Source: Halosimplex salinum (GTDB lineage: Archaea; Halobacteriota; Halobacteria; Halobacteriales; Haloarculaceae). Taken from it: a stretch of DNA of 64,000 nucleotides. The first letter of the stretch is position 1; the number at the start of each line of letters is the position of its first letter. The position numbers and the translations under genes are program-made. The stretch covers positions 992,001-1,056,000 of the forward strand of contig NZ_QWGG01000001.1 of assembly GCF_003730195.1 (NCBI RefSeq). The letters are read 5' to 3'. Below, piece after piece: positions 39,132 to 46,059 of the stretch. The notes beneath the pieces were generated by a model. It saw only the letters and a list, made by a program, of their open reading frames with translations. It searched no databases and had not been told where the DNA came from.

Positions 39132-39599
39132 TCAGAATTTGAAGGTAGGCGGGTTCTGCCCCGGGGGGACGGCGAACCGCCGGACGACGGTCCCGACCCC
39201 ACCCCCCACCGCACCGACGAAGCCGAACAGCGGACCGAGGACCACCAGAGCCACGCCGGAGAACAGCGCCCTGAACAGGGAGTACTCCCCCGTTTGAACG
39301 AACCACAGGAGCAACAGTCCAGCCGTGACCACGACCGCCGATACCGCCAGACCGAGTACGACCGCGCGGAAGGCGGCCACGGCGCCTTCGAACCACTCGC
39401 GGCCCAGCGAGAGCCCGGTGAGAACGCCGGCGAGCGCGACGACCGCGAGCCCCGTCGGCCCGATAGTCGCTGACAGTCCGTCGAAGAACACCCCGGCGAA
39501 AAACAGGGCGACAGTCGCGGTCGCACCGAACACGACCTGTCGCGGATAGTCCCCGAGTAACGACTGCTGACCGCGACCGAACCTGTCTCTGACCTTCAT
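39132..39599 (-). CDS. four-helix membrane protein, unknown function
   Basis: Encodes 155 aa. A charged N terminus (MKVRDRFGRGQQSLLGDYPR) is followed by hydrophobic segments at about 22-42, 46-64, 75-100 and 110-135 (FGATATVALFFAGVFF, GLAVVALAGVLTGLSLG, VLGLAVSAVVVTAGLLLLW, ALFSGVALVVLGPLFGFVG). The tail VVRRFAVPPGQNPPTFKF is basic and probably cytoplasmic. No conserved polar residue in the helices suggests a substrate. I cannot name a family. Confidence 0.75.
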   Translation of the reverse strand: MKVRDRFGRGQQSLLGDYPRQVVFGATATVALFFAGVFFDGLSATIGPTGLAVVALAGVLTGLSLGREWFEGAVAAFRAVVLGLAVSAVVVTAGLLLLWFVQTGEYSLFRALFSGVALVVLGPLFGFVGAVGGGVGTVVRRFAVPPGQNPPTFKF

Positions 39600-39645
39600 G
39601 CCGGGCGTTCACATGTATGTCTGATAAATGTACTGTCAGTCTGGG

Positions 39646-40566
39646 CTACTCGTACTGGCTGCAGACGCGTTCGACCCCTTCGTCGAAGGATATCTCGGGT
39701 TCCCAGCCGGTCGCCTCGCGCATCTTGGTGGCGTCGGCCATGGTATCGTGGACGTACACGTCCTCGGGGATCGGGTTCTCCGCGTAGACGGGTTCGACGT
39801 CGGTGCCGAGGTGGTCATTCAGCACTTCGACGAGGTGGTCGAAGCTGTACTGCTCGCCGGTGCCGAGGTTGTAGACGCCGGTGAGTTCGTGGTCGGCGGC
39901 GAGTTCGAGGCCGCGCACGATGTCGTCGACGTGCGTGAAGTCTCGAGTCTGCGAGCCGTCGCCCCAGATCTCCGGGTTGCGGCCGTTCGCGATATCGTCG
40001 GCGAACTGCGCGATGAGATTTGCGTACTCCCCCTTGTGCTCCTCCGCGCCGTCCTCCATCCCCTGGTACACCGAGAAGAAGCGCATCCCGGCCATCGACA
40101 TGTCGTAGTGGTTGCCGAAGTACTCCGCGTACTTCTCGCGCGCGAGTTTCGACGCCTCGTAGCCGGTGTTTACCGTCACGGGCATGTCCTCCGGCGACGG
40201 TTCCGTGCGGTCGCCGTAGATCGAAGACGTGGAGGCGTAGACGACGGTGTCACAGCCGTCCTGTCGGGCCTGGTCGACCGTGTTGACGAACCCCTCGACG
40301 TTCACGCGCGCGCCGCGAGTCGGGTCCTCCTCGTGCATCGCGTACGAGGAGAGCGCGGCGATGTGGAAGACGACGTCCACGTCCGTCGGGAGGTCGTCGT
40401 CGAGGACGCTTCCCTGCACGAACTCGACCGTCTCGTCGAGGTTGTCGGGCGTCCCGAGATAGCAATCGTCCAGGGCGACCACGTCGTTGTCTGTCGCCAG
40501 GTGGTTCGCGAGGTTCGACCCGATGAAGCCCGCGCCGCCAGTGACCAGCACTCGTTGTCCTTGCAT
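39646..40566 (-). CDS. NAD-dependent nucleotide-sugar epimerase/dehydratase (extended SDR, GalE-like)
   Basis: Encodes 306 aa. The Rossmann NAD motif is RVLVTGGAGFIGSNLANHL. The active-site region is VVYASTSSIYGDR (Ser) and TGYEASKLAREKYAE (YxxxK). Substrate-domain motifs are GMRFFSVYQGME, DGSQTRDFTHVDDIVRG and GVYNLGTGEQYS. It belongs with UDP-glucose 4-epimerases and related haloarchaeal epimerases that supply sugars for glycoproteins. The chosen ATG at 40566 is about 30 nt downstream (in the direction of transcription) of a good TATA box and gives MQGQRVLVTGG. Confidence 0.92.
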   Translation of the reverse strand: MQGQRVLVTGGAGFIGSNLANHLATDNDVVALDDCYLGTPDNLDETVEFVQGSVLDDDLPTDVDVVFHIAALSSYAMHEEDPTRGARVNVEGFVNTVDQARQDGCDTVVYASTSSIYGDRTEPSPEDMPVTVNTGYEASKLAREKYAEYFGNHYDMSMAGMRFFSVYQGMEDGAEEHKGEYANLIAQFADDIANGRNPEIWGDGSQTRDFTHVDDIVRGLELAADHELTGVYNLGTGEQYSFDHLVEVLNDHLGTDVEPVYAENPIPEDVYVHDTMADATKMREATGWEPEISFDEGVERVCSQYE

Positions 40567-40592
40567 ACGCGACGATGCCGTCCGGCGGATAC

Positions 40593-40600
40593 ATAAATAG
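40593..40600 (-). promoter_or_regulatory. TATA box of the epimerase gene
   Basis: On the minus strand CTATTTAT, centred 30 nt from the ATG at 40566; this predicts a leaderless or near-leaderless message. Confidence 0.6.
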
Positions 40601-40712
40601 GCGCCTTTTAATGTCGACTGTCGAACTTGTCGTCCCGTCACGTGATAACAGACTACTCGCGCGTAGCTCGGAGACGGCGGATTTTCCCCGGCGACGGCCG
40701 TCCACCGCCGGC

Positions 40713-40720
40713 TTTAATAA
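40713..40720 (+). promoter_or_regulatory. TATA box of the regulator gene at 40743
   Basis: TTTAATAA centred 27 nt from the ATG at 40743, predicting a leaderless transcript. It excludes the longer reading frame that opens at 40575. Confidence 0.65.
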
Positions 40721-40742
40721 ATTCAACGACGAATACCTCGGT

Positions 40743-41276
40743 ATGTCATCAATCGAGTTGACGCCCAGCCAGAAAAACATCCTGCAGGAACTCGTCAATC
40801 TCTATCGGGAGTCCGAGAGCGCCGTGAAAGGGGAGGACATCGCCGACAAGGTCGACCGGAACCCTGGTACGATCCGAAACCAGATGCAGAGTCTCAAAGC
40901 CCTCCAGCTCGTCGAAGGCGTCCCCGGCCCGAAAGGGGGGTACAAGCCGACGGCGACGGCTTACGACGCCCTCCAGATCCAGGACATGGACCAGGCCGCG
41001 GACGTACCGCTGGCCCACAACGGTGACGACATCCCCGATGCGAACGTCGAGGAGATCGACCTCACCAGCGTCCACCACCCCGAGCAGTGTCGCGCCGAGA
41101 TCCAGCTGCAGGGGTCTATCGCCGACTTCCACGAGGGCGACACCATCACGGTGGGTCCGACGCCGCTCTCGAAGCTCCAGATCATCGGCACGCTCGAGGG
41201 GAAAGACGACACCAACAACAAGCTCATCCTCACCATCGACGACATGCGCGCGCCCGCCGGCGAACCCGAACACTGA
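40743..41276 (+). CDS. haloarchaeal HTH regulator, Rrf2/MarR-like winged helix with C-terminal beta domain
   Basis: Encodes 177 aa. Residues about 6-65 form a winged helix: LTPSQKNILQELVNLYRESE, VKGEDIADKVDRNPGTIRNQ (turn and recognition helix), MQSLKALQLVEGVPGPKGGY. Residues 95-177 form a compact beta domain (EEIDLTSVHHPEQCRAEIQL, FHEGDTITVGPTPLSKLQI) whose HHPEQC segment could bind a metal. Close relatives are annotated Rrf2-family or simply HTH regulators. It is divergent from the epimerase gene across 176 nt, so it may control that promoter. That is inference. Confidence 0.85.
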   Translation: MSSIELTPSQKNILQELVNLYRESESAVKGEDIADKVDRNPGTIRNQMQSLKALQLVEGVPGPKGGYKPTATAYDALQIQDMDQAADVPLAHNGDDIPDANVEEIDLTSVHHPEQCRAEIQLQGSIADFHEGDTITVGPTPLSKLQIIGTLEGKDDTNNKLILTIDDMRAPAGEPEH

Positions 41277-41438
41277 CCGAACACCCCGTTCGACTCCCTT
41301 CTACACTGTCGAACGTTCTCTCTCGGTGACTCGATAGCGCCCGTCGATCCTGTACGTTCGTGATAGACAGCGGCGGATGCGGCCGATACTCGGCACGGAT
41401 TCAAAGGGTTTGTATCACCCGCCTACAGAGTCCCCGGC

Positions 41439-42602
41439 ATGAACGAGAACGTCGTCGTGCTCGGGTCCGGATACGCGGGCGCGGGCGCGGTCAAGAGCCT
41501 CGAATCCCACCTCGACGGTCGGGCGAACGTCACCTGGGTCTCCGACGTCGACTACCACCTCGTGCTCCACGAGTCCCACCGGTGCATCCGTGACCCCAGC
41601 GTCCGAGAGAAGGTCACGATCCCCGTCGACGAGATCAAAGAGCCCTCGACGACGTTCCGCCAGGGGACGGTCGAGAACGTCGACACGGACGAGCGCGTCG
41701 TCGAACTCGCCGACGGTGCCGACGTCGAGTACGACTACCTCCTCGTCGGGATCGGCTCGCGAACCGCCTTCTTCGGCATCGAAGGCCTCCGGGAGTACGC
41801 GCACACGCTCAAGAGCCTCGACGACGCGCTCGCGATCCACGACGCCGTCTCCGAGGCGGCGGCGGCCGCGACACGCGACGAGCCAGCGACGGTCGTCGTC
41901 GGCGGCGCCGGTCTCTCGGGCATCCAGACCGCCGGCGAGATCGCCGAGTACCGCGACGACTACGGCGCGAACCTCGACATCGAACTCGTCGAGGGGCTCG
42001 ACCGTATCCTGCCGAACAGCGACCCGCAGCTCCAGGGCGCGCTCCGCAAGCGGCTCGAACAGGCCGACGTGAACATCCACACCAGCGAGTTCATCGGCGA
42101 GGTCGACGAGGAGACCGTCTACATCGGCGACGAGATCGAGATGGACTACGACGTGCTCGTCTGGACCGGCGGCATCACGGGCCGCGAGGCCATCGAGAAC
42201 GCCAACGTCGACAAGGACGACCGCAGCAACCGCATCTTCGCCGACCAGACCTTCGAGACCGACGACGACCGCGTCTTCTCCATCGGCGACGCCGCCATCG
42301 TCGACCAGCCCGGCGACGACCCCGCCCCGCCGACCGCACAGGCCGCCTGGCAGGCCGCCGAGGTCGCCGGCAAGAACCTCGCGCGCCGCGTCAAGGGCCA
42401 GCCGCTCACCACCTGGACCTACGACGACAAGGGCACCGTCGTCTCCGTCGGCGAGAAGGCCGTCGCCCACGACGTGAAGTTCTTCCCGCTCTCGACTTTC
42501 GGCGGCAAGCCCGCCGAGCTGCTCAAGAAGGGCATCGCCGCCCGCTGGATCGCCGACGTCTCCGGCGTCGGCAACGCGCTCGACGCCTGGCCCGACATGT
42601 AG
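41439..42602 (+). CDS. NDH-2-like FAD/NAD(P)-dependent oxidoreductase
   Basis: Encodes 387 aa. The first dinucleotide-binding motif is VVVLGSGYAGAGAVKSLE. The second is TVVVGGAGLSGIQTAGEIAE, and the FAD C-terminal motif is RVFSIGDAAIVDQPGDDPAPP followed by TAQAAWQAAEVAGKNLARR. The pattern is that of type II NADH dehydrogenases and sulfide:quinone-reductase relatives. The Cys pair of sulfide:quinone reductases is absent, so an NADH:quinone role is more likely. The C-terminal amphipathic stretch (AELLKKGIAARWIADVSGVG) could hold it on the membrane. A T5 tract and a dense palindrome block begin right after its stop. Confidence 0.87.
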   Translation: MNENVVVLGSGYAGAGAVKSLESHLDGRANVTWVSDVDYHLVLHESHRCIRDPSVREKVTIPVDEIKEPSTTFRQGTVENVDTDERVVELADGADVEYDYLLVGIGSRTAFFGIEGLREYAHTLKSLDDALAIHDAVSEAAAAATRDEPATVVVGGAGLSGIQTAGEIAEYRDDYGANLDIELVEGLDRILPNSDPQLQGALRKRLEQADVNIHTSEFIGEVDEETVYIGDEIEMDYDVLVWTGGITGREAIENANVDKDDRSNRIFADQTFETDDDRVFSIGDAAIVDQPGDDPAPPTAQAAWQAAEVAGKNLARRVKGQPLTTWTYDDKGTVVSVGEKAVAHDVKFFPLSTFGGKPAELLKKGIAARWIADVSGVGNALDAWPDM

Positions 42603-42619
42603 GAGCCGTCTTTTTCGCC

Positions 42620-42665
42620 GGTGGATGTCCTCACGCGCTCTACGAGCGCGCTACGGGCACCCACC
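42620..42665 (+). repeat. nested hairpin after the NDH-2-like gene
   Basis: An outer stem pairs GGTGG-x-TGTCC with GGGCA-x-CCACC and encloses a perfect inner hairpin CGCGCTC-tac-GAGCGCG (42634-42650). It follows a TTTTT tract at 42611-42615. Confidence 0.75.
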
Positions 42666-42689
42666 GACCAAAAACATGGGTGAAAACAC

Positions 42690-42795
42690 CGTCAGAGCAA
42701 GCTCTGACGATGTGTCGTTCGCTCCGCTCACGACACAGGCCGCATCTCGGCCTTCGGCCTCGATGCGGTCAACCGCGCTCGCTTCGCTCGCGCGG
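42690..42795 (+). repeat. run of four hairpins with the 11-nt loop family
   Basis: In order: CGTCAGAGC-aa-GCTCTGACG (42690-42709), the same stem as the gyrA terminator; GTGTCGT/ACGACAC around tcgctccgctc (42712-42736); CGCATC/GATGCG enclosing GGCC-ttc-GGCC (42741-42767); CCGCGC/GCGCGG around tcgcttcgctc (42773-42795). The two 11-nt loops are the reverse complements of gagcggagcga and gagcgaagcga, so the block is in inverse orientation to the one after gyrA. Confidence 0.85.
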
Positions 42796-42839
42796 ATGCT
42801 CTGTACAGGTAACCTACTCAGCAAATTGCGGTGGCGCGC

Positions 42840-42867
42840 GCTGTCGCGCCGTTTATGGCGCGACAGC
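42840..42867 (+). repeat. perfect 11-bp stem hairpin
   Basis: GCTGTCGCGCC (42840-42850), loop GTTTAT, GGCGCGACAGC (42857-42867). This is the longest uninterrupted stem in the window. It has no T tract after it, so it is not an ordinary terminator. Confidence 0.85.
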
Positions 42868-43273
42868 ATCGTGCGAGGGATGAGCGAAGGAACGAAGTGA
42901 CTGAGTGAATCGGCTGGGGAGGTATGAGGCGCGGTGCTGTGCAGTTCCTGGTGAACTGAAAGGGCGAGGCGCGCTCGCACCGTAGGGCAGTCGCTGGTCC
43001 GGCACTATCTGAGTGAGCGGAGCGAACGAATATATCCGGGCCAGCGGCCGCGAGCGGACCGAGGGCTTTCAGCGCATGCTGTCGACTCTGATCGCGTTCG
43101 TTCAGCGCCCTTTCACAACACTGGAACCAGAAACGACTGATCAACGAGCACGCGAAGTAATCGGACGCCGACCAGCATTTAGCCGTCGAAGCCACCACCG
43201 TTAACGGCACCCCCTTCCTACGGAGTGGCATGCATCAGACACGCCGCCAGAGAACGCGGACGCGGAGAAGACG

Positions 43274-44650
43274 ATGGTAGACCTCCTGTTCTCGGTCGGG
43301 CGGTTGTTCGCCGCGCTATTTCTGGTCGCGCTGAACGGCTTCTTCGTCGCCTCGGAGTTCGCCTACGTCCGGGTCCGGTCGAGCGCCGTCGACCAGATGG
43401 TCGCGGAGGGGCGGAGCGGCGCGAAGTTGCTCCGGAACGCCCTCGACAACCTCGACGACTACCTCGCGGTGACCCAACTCGGGATCACCCTCGCGTCGCT
43501 GAGCCTCGGGTGGATCGGCGAACCGGCTATCGCGGCGCTGATTGACCCGGTGCTGGGCGCTGTGTTCCCCAACGCCCCGATCCATCTCATCGCCATCGGG
43601 ATCGGGTTCTCGATCATCACGTTCCTGCACGTCGTCTTCGGGGAACTCGCACCGAAGACCATCGCCATCGCTCGGGCCGAACAGATCGCGCTGTTCGTCT
43701 CGCCGCCGATGAAGTTCTTCTACTACATCTTCGTCCCGGGGCTGATCGTCCTCAACGGGACGGCGAACTACTTCACGCGGATGATCGGCATCCCACCGGC
43801 CTCCGAGACCGAGGAGACGCTCTCCGAGGAGGAGATCCTGACCGTCCTCACCCGCTCGGGCACCGAGGGCCACGTCGACGCCGGCGAGGTCGAGATGATC
43901 GAGAGCGTCTTCGAACTGGACGACATCTCCGTCCGGGAGGTGATGGTGCCGCGACCGGACGTGGTGAGCGTCTCGGCCGACACGCCGCTCTCCGCGCTCC
44001 GGACCCAGATCATCGAAGAGGGACACACGCGCTATCCCGTCCTCGAGGCGGACGACGAGGACCAGGTCGTCGGGTTCCTGGACGTGAAGGACGTCCTGCG
44101 AGCGAGCGAGACGGCCGACGACGACGCCTCGATCACCGCGGGGGACCTCGCGCGCGAGATGCCGCTGGTCCCCGAGACCGGCCGAGTCGACGACCTCCTG
44201 ACGGAGTTCCAGACCGAACAGAGCCAGATGGCCGGCGTGATCGACGAGTGGGGCTCCTTCGAGGGCGTCGCGACCGTCGAGGACGTCGTCGAACAGGTCG
44301 TCGGCGACATCCGCGACGAGTTCGACGTCGACGAGCGCGAGCCGTCGATCGACCGCGAAGCCGACGGCACGTACCGTATCGACGGGGCCGTCGTGCTCTC
44401 CGAGGTCGAGGACGAACTCGACGTCGAGTTCGACTCCGTCGACGTCGGCACGGTGGGCGGGTACATCCTCGACAGACTGGGACGCGCCCCGGAGGTGGGC
44501 GACCAGGTGGCCGTCGACGGCTACCAGTTCACCGTCGAGACGGTCGACGGCGCCCGGATCGACGACGTCGAAGTGCGAGAGACGGGGCCCGACGAGACGG
44601 CTGAAACCGACGGACACGATTCGCCACCGGCAGAGGACGACGCCGAGTGA
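43274..44650 (+). CDS. CNNM/CorC-family membrane protein (DUF21, two CBS, CorC_HlyC)
   Basis: Encodes 458 aa. The DUF21/CNNM membrane domain (about 1-200) has hydrophobic helices at about 4-25, 70-90, 98-125 and 135-160, with the conserved LNGFFVASEFAYVRVR and LHVVFGELAPKTIAI. Two CBS domains (about 215-330: REVMVPRPDVVSVSADTPL, YPVLEADDEDQVVGFLDVKD) bind adenine nucleotides in relatives. A CorC_HlyC domain ends the protein (about 350-435: DEREPSIDREADGTYRIDG, VGGYILDRLGRAPEVGD). The family exports or regulates Mg2+ or other cations, though members are often mislabelled hemolysins. GGAGAAG lies 4 nt before the ATG. Confidence 0.93.
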   Translation: MVDLLFSVGRLFAALFLVALNGFFVASEFAYVRVRSSAVDQMVAEGRSGAKLLRNALDNLDDYLAVTQLGITLASLSLGWIGEPAIAALIDPVLGAVFPNAPIHLIAIGIGFSIITFLHVVFGELAPKTIAIARAEQIALFVSPPMKFFYYIFVPGLIVLNGTANYFTRMIGIPPASETEETLSEEEILTVLTRSGTEGHVDAGEVEMIESVFELDDISVREVMVPRPDVVSVSADTPLSALRTQIIEEGHTRYPVLEADDEDQVVGFLDVKDVLRASETADDDASITAGDLAREMPLVPETGRVDDLLTEFQTEQSQMAGVIDEWGSFEGVATVEDVVEQVVGDIRDEFDVDEREPSIDREADGTYRIDGAVVLSEVEDELDVEFDSVDVGTVGGYILDRLGRAPEVGDQVAVDGYQFTVETVDGARIDDVEVRETGPDETAETDGHDSPPAEDDAE

Positions 44651-44680
44651 ACGCTTCGGTGACTCGTTCGCGATCGCGTC

Positions 44681-45556
44681 TCACTCCGCGCCGAGCCCGA
44701 TCCCCGGATGCCAGCGGTCGACGCCGGCCTCGTCGGCGGCGGCGTCCATGTCCGCGAGCACGGAGACGGCCTCGCTGGCGACCTTCGCCGCCTTCCGCTC
44801 GCCTTCCGTGCGGAACTCGCCGGTGACGCGGTTCGCGTACACTGTACAGACTGCCCCCGCGCGGAGGCCGTAGAGGTTCGCGAGCGTCAGGATCGACGCG
44901 GCTTCCATCTCGAAATTGAGGACGTTCGCCGCCCGGAGGTCCTCGACCAGTTCGTCGCTCCCGGCGGCCTCGAACCCGTCGAACCCGGGACGGCCCTGTC
45001 CGGCGTAGAAGCTGTCGGTGCTGGCGGTGACGCCGACGTGGTAGTCGTAGCCGAGGCGCTCGGCGGCGGTGACCAGCGCGGCGACCACGCGGTCGTCCGC
45101 GCTCGCGGGGTAGTCCTCGCGGACGTACTCCTTGCTCGTCCCCTCCTGCCGGACGGCGCCGGTCGTGATGACCAGGTCGCCGACCGAGGCCTCCTCGCGG
45201 ATGGCGCCGCAGGAGCCGACCCGGAGGAGCGTGTCGGCGCCGACGCGGGCGAGTTCCTCGACCGCGATAGCAGCCGACGGCGACCCGATCCCCGTGGAAG
45301 TGACCGAGATGGGCGTCTCGTCGTAGGTGCCCGTCGCCGTGCGGTACTCGCGGTGCTCGGCGACCACCTCCGACGCGTCCCAGCCGTCGGTGACCTTCTC
45401 GACGCGTTCGGGGTTTCCGGGGAGGAGGACGCTCTCGGCGACGTCCCCCCGGCCGACTTCGAGGTGGTACTGCTCAGCGTCCTCGTTCGGGTCTTCGCTC
45501 GCGGGCGTTTCGCCGGTGGCGTCCGCGTCGTCCGCGGCGGGCCCGTCCTCACTCAT
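44681..45556 (-). CDS. udp: uridine phosphorylase family nucleoside phosphorylase
   Basis: Encodes 291 aa. PNP/UDP family motifs are SVLLPGNPERVEKV (phosphate site), TSTGIGSPSAAIAVEEL, LLRVGSCGAIREEASVGDLV, and LNFEMEAASILTLANLYGLR, whose Glu binds the ribose. The family cleaves nucleosides with phosphate to a base and ribose-1-phosphate; GSCGAI and the spacing favour uridine phosphorylase. Its first 30 residues are an acidic, disordered extension. Its ATG lies inside the end of the cytidine deaminase gene (8-nt overlap), so cytidine to uridine to uracil can be handled by one operon. Confidence 0.9.
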   Translation of the reverse strand: MSEDGPAADDADATGETPASEDPNEDAEQYHLEVGRGDVAESVLLPGNPERVEKVTDGWDASEVVAEHREYRTATGTYDETPISVTSTGIGSPSAAIAVEELARVGADTLLRVGSCGAIREEASVGDLVITTGAVRQEGTSKEYVREDYPASADDRVVAALVTAAERLGYDYHVGVTASTDSFYAGQGRPGFDGFEAAGSDELVEDLRAANVLNFEMEAASILTLANLYGLRAGAVCTVYANRVTGEFRTEGERKAAKVASEAVSVLADMDAAADEAGVDRWHPGIGLGAE

Positions 45557-45941
45557 CCTGGACCATCTCCCGCGTGATCGTGTCCGGCAGGAGTTCGCCG
45601 AGCGTGGACTCGACCGGCCCGTCCGCGCCCTCGCGGACGACGACGAACGACTCCTCGCAGAACTCCGCGAGCGACTGGCGACACATCCCGCAGGGCGTCA
45701 CGCCGTCCGCCGCGGCCGAGGAGACGGCGATGCGGTCGAACTCGCGGTGGCCGTCCCTGACCGCCGCCCCCAGAGCCACCTCCTCCGCGTGGAGACTGTT
45801 GCTGTAGTTGGCGTTCTCGATGTTACAGCCCGTGTAGACGCTCCCGTCGGCGGTCCGCAGTGCCGCGCCCACCTGGTAGTCCGAGTAGGGGGCGTACGCG
45901 GCGTCGACGGCCTCGCGCGCCTGATCGAGTAGTTCACTCAT
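45549..45941 (-). CDS. cdd: cytidine deaminase
   Basis: Encodes 130 aa, the tetrameric short type. The zinc site is given by LHAEEVALGAA (residue C-like position replaced: the catalytic glutamate is in H51-A-E-E) and by PCGMCRQ with C84 and C87; C39 in TGCNIENANYSN provides the third cysteine. It deaminates cytidine and deoxycytidine in salvage. The start at 45941 (MSELLDQAREAV) is preferred over an ATG four codons upstream. It overlaps udp by 8 nt and is the first gene of the pair. Confidence 0.94.
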   Translation of the reverse strand: MSELLDQAREAVDAAYAPYSDYQVGAALRTADGSVYTGCNIENANYSNSLHAEEVALGAAVRDGHREFDRIAVSSAAADGVTPCGMCRQSLAEFCEESFVVVREGADGPVESTLGELLPDTITREMVQDE

Positions 45942-45978
45942 GCTCTGTGGCACGGCCGGACGCGACTAATAGCCGGGG

Positions 45979-46018
45979 GACGTGAGCGCGAGGGCGGAGA
46001 CGTGAGCGCGAGGGCGGA
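45979..46018 (+). repeat. perfect 20-bp tandem duplication
   Basis: GACGTGAGCGCGAGGGCGGA occurs twice, at 45979-45998 and 45999-46018, then continues into a degenerate third unit (GACGGAAGCGGGAGG). It lies upstream of cdd and downstream of the phosphomutase gene, both of which are on the minus strand. Confidence 0.92.
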
Positions 46019-46059
46019 GACGGAAGCGGGAGGAGGGAAGAACGAGCGGACGCAGTCGG

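Larger units (their letters stand above)
42603..43273. other. 671-nt non-coding region with dense palindromes
   Basis: The stretch between the oxidoreductase and the CNNM gene has no reading frame with haloarchaeal acidic composition. Its left half (42603-42870) is packed with hairpins listed separately. Its middle (about 42900-43130) holds CTGAAAGGGCGAGG at about 42954 and CGCCCTTTCA at about 43107, an imperfect inverted pair, plus GAGCGGAGCGAACGAATATAT at about 43016. I recall similar CTGAAAGGGCGAG text as a dispersed sequence in other haloarchaeal genomes but cannot verify this. The last 60 nt precede the CNNM gene and hold its ribosome-binding site. Confidence 0.6.
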
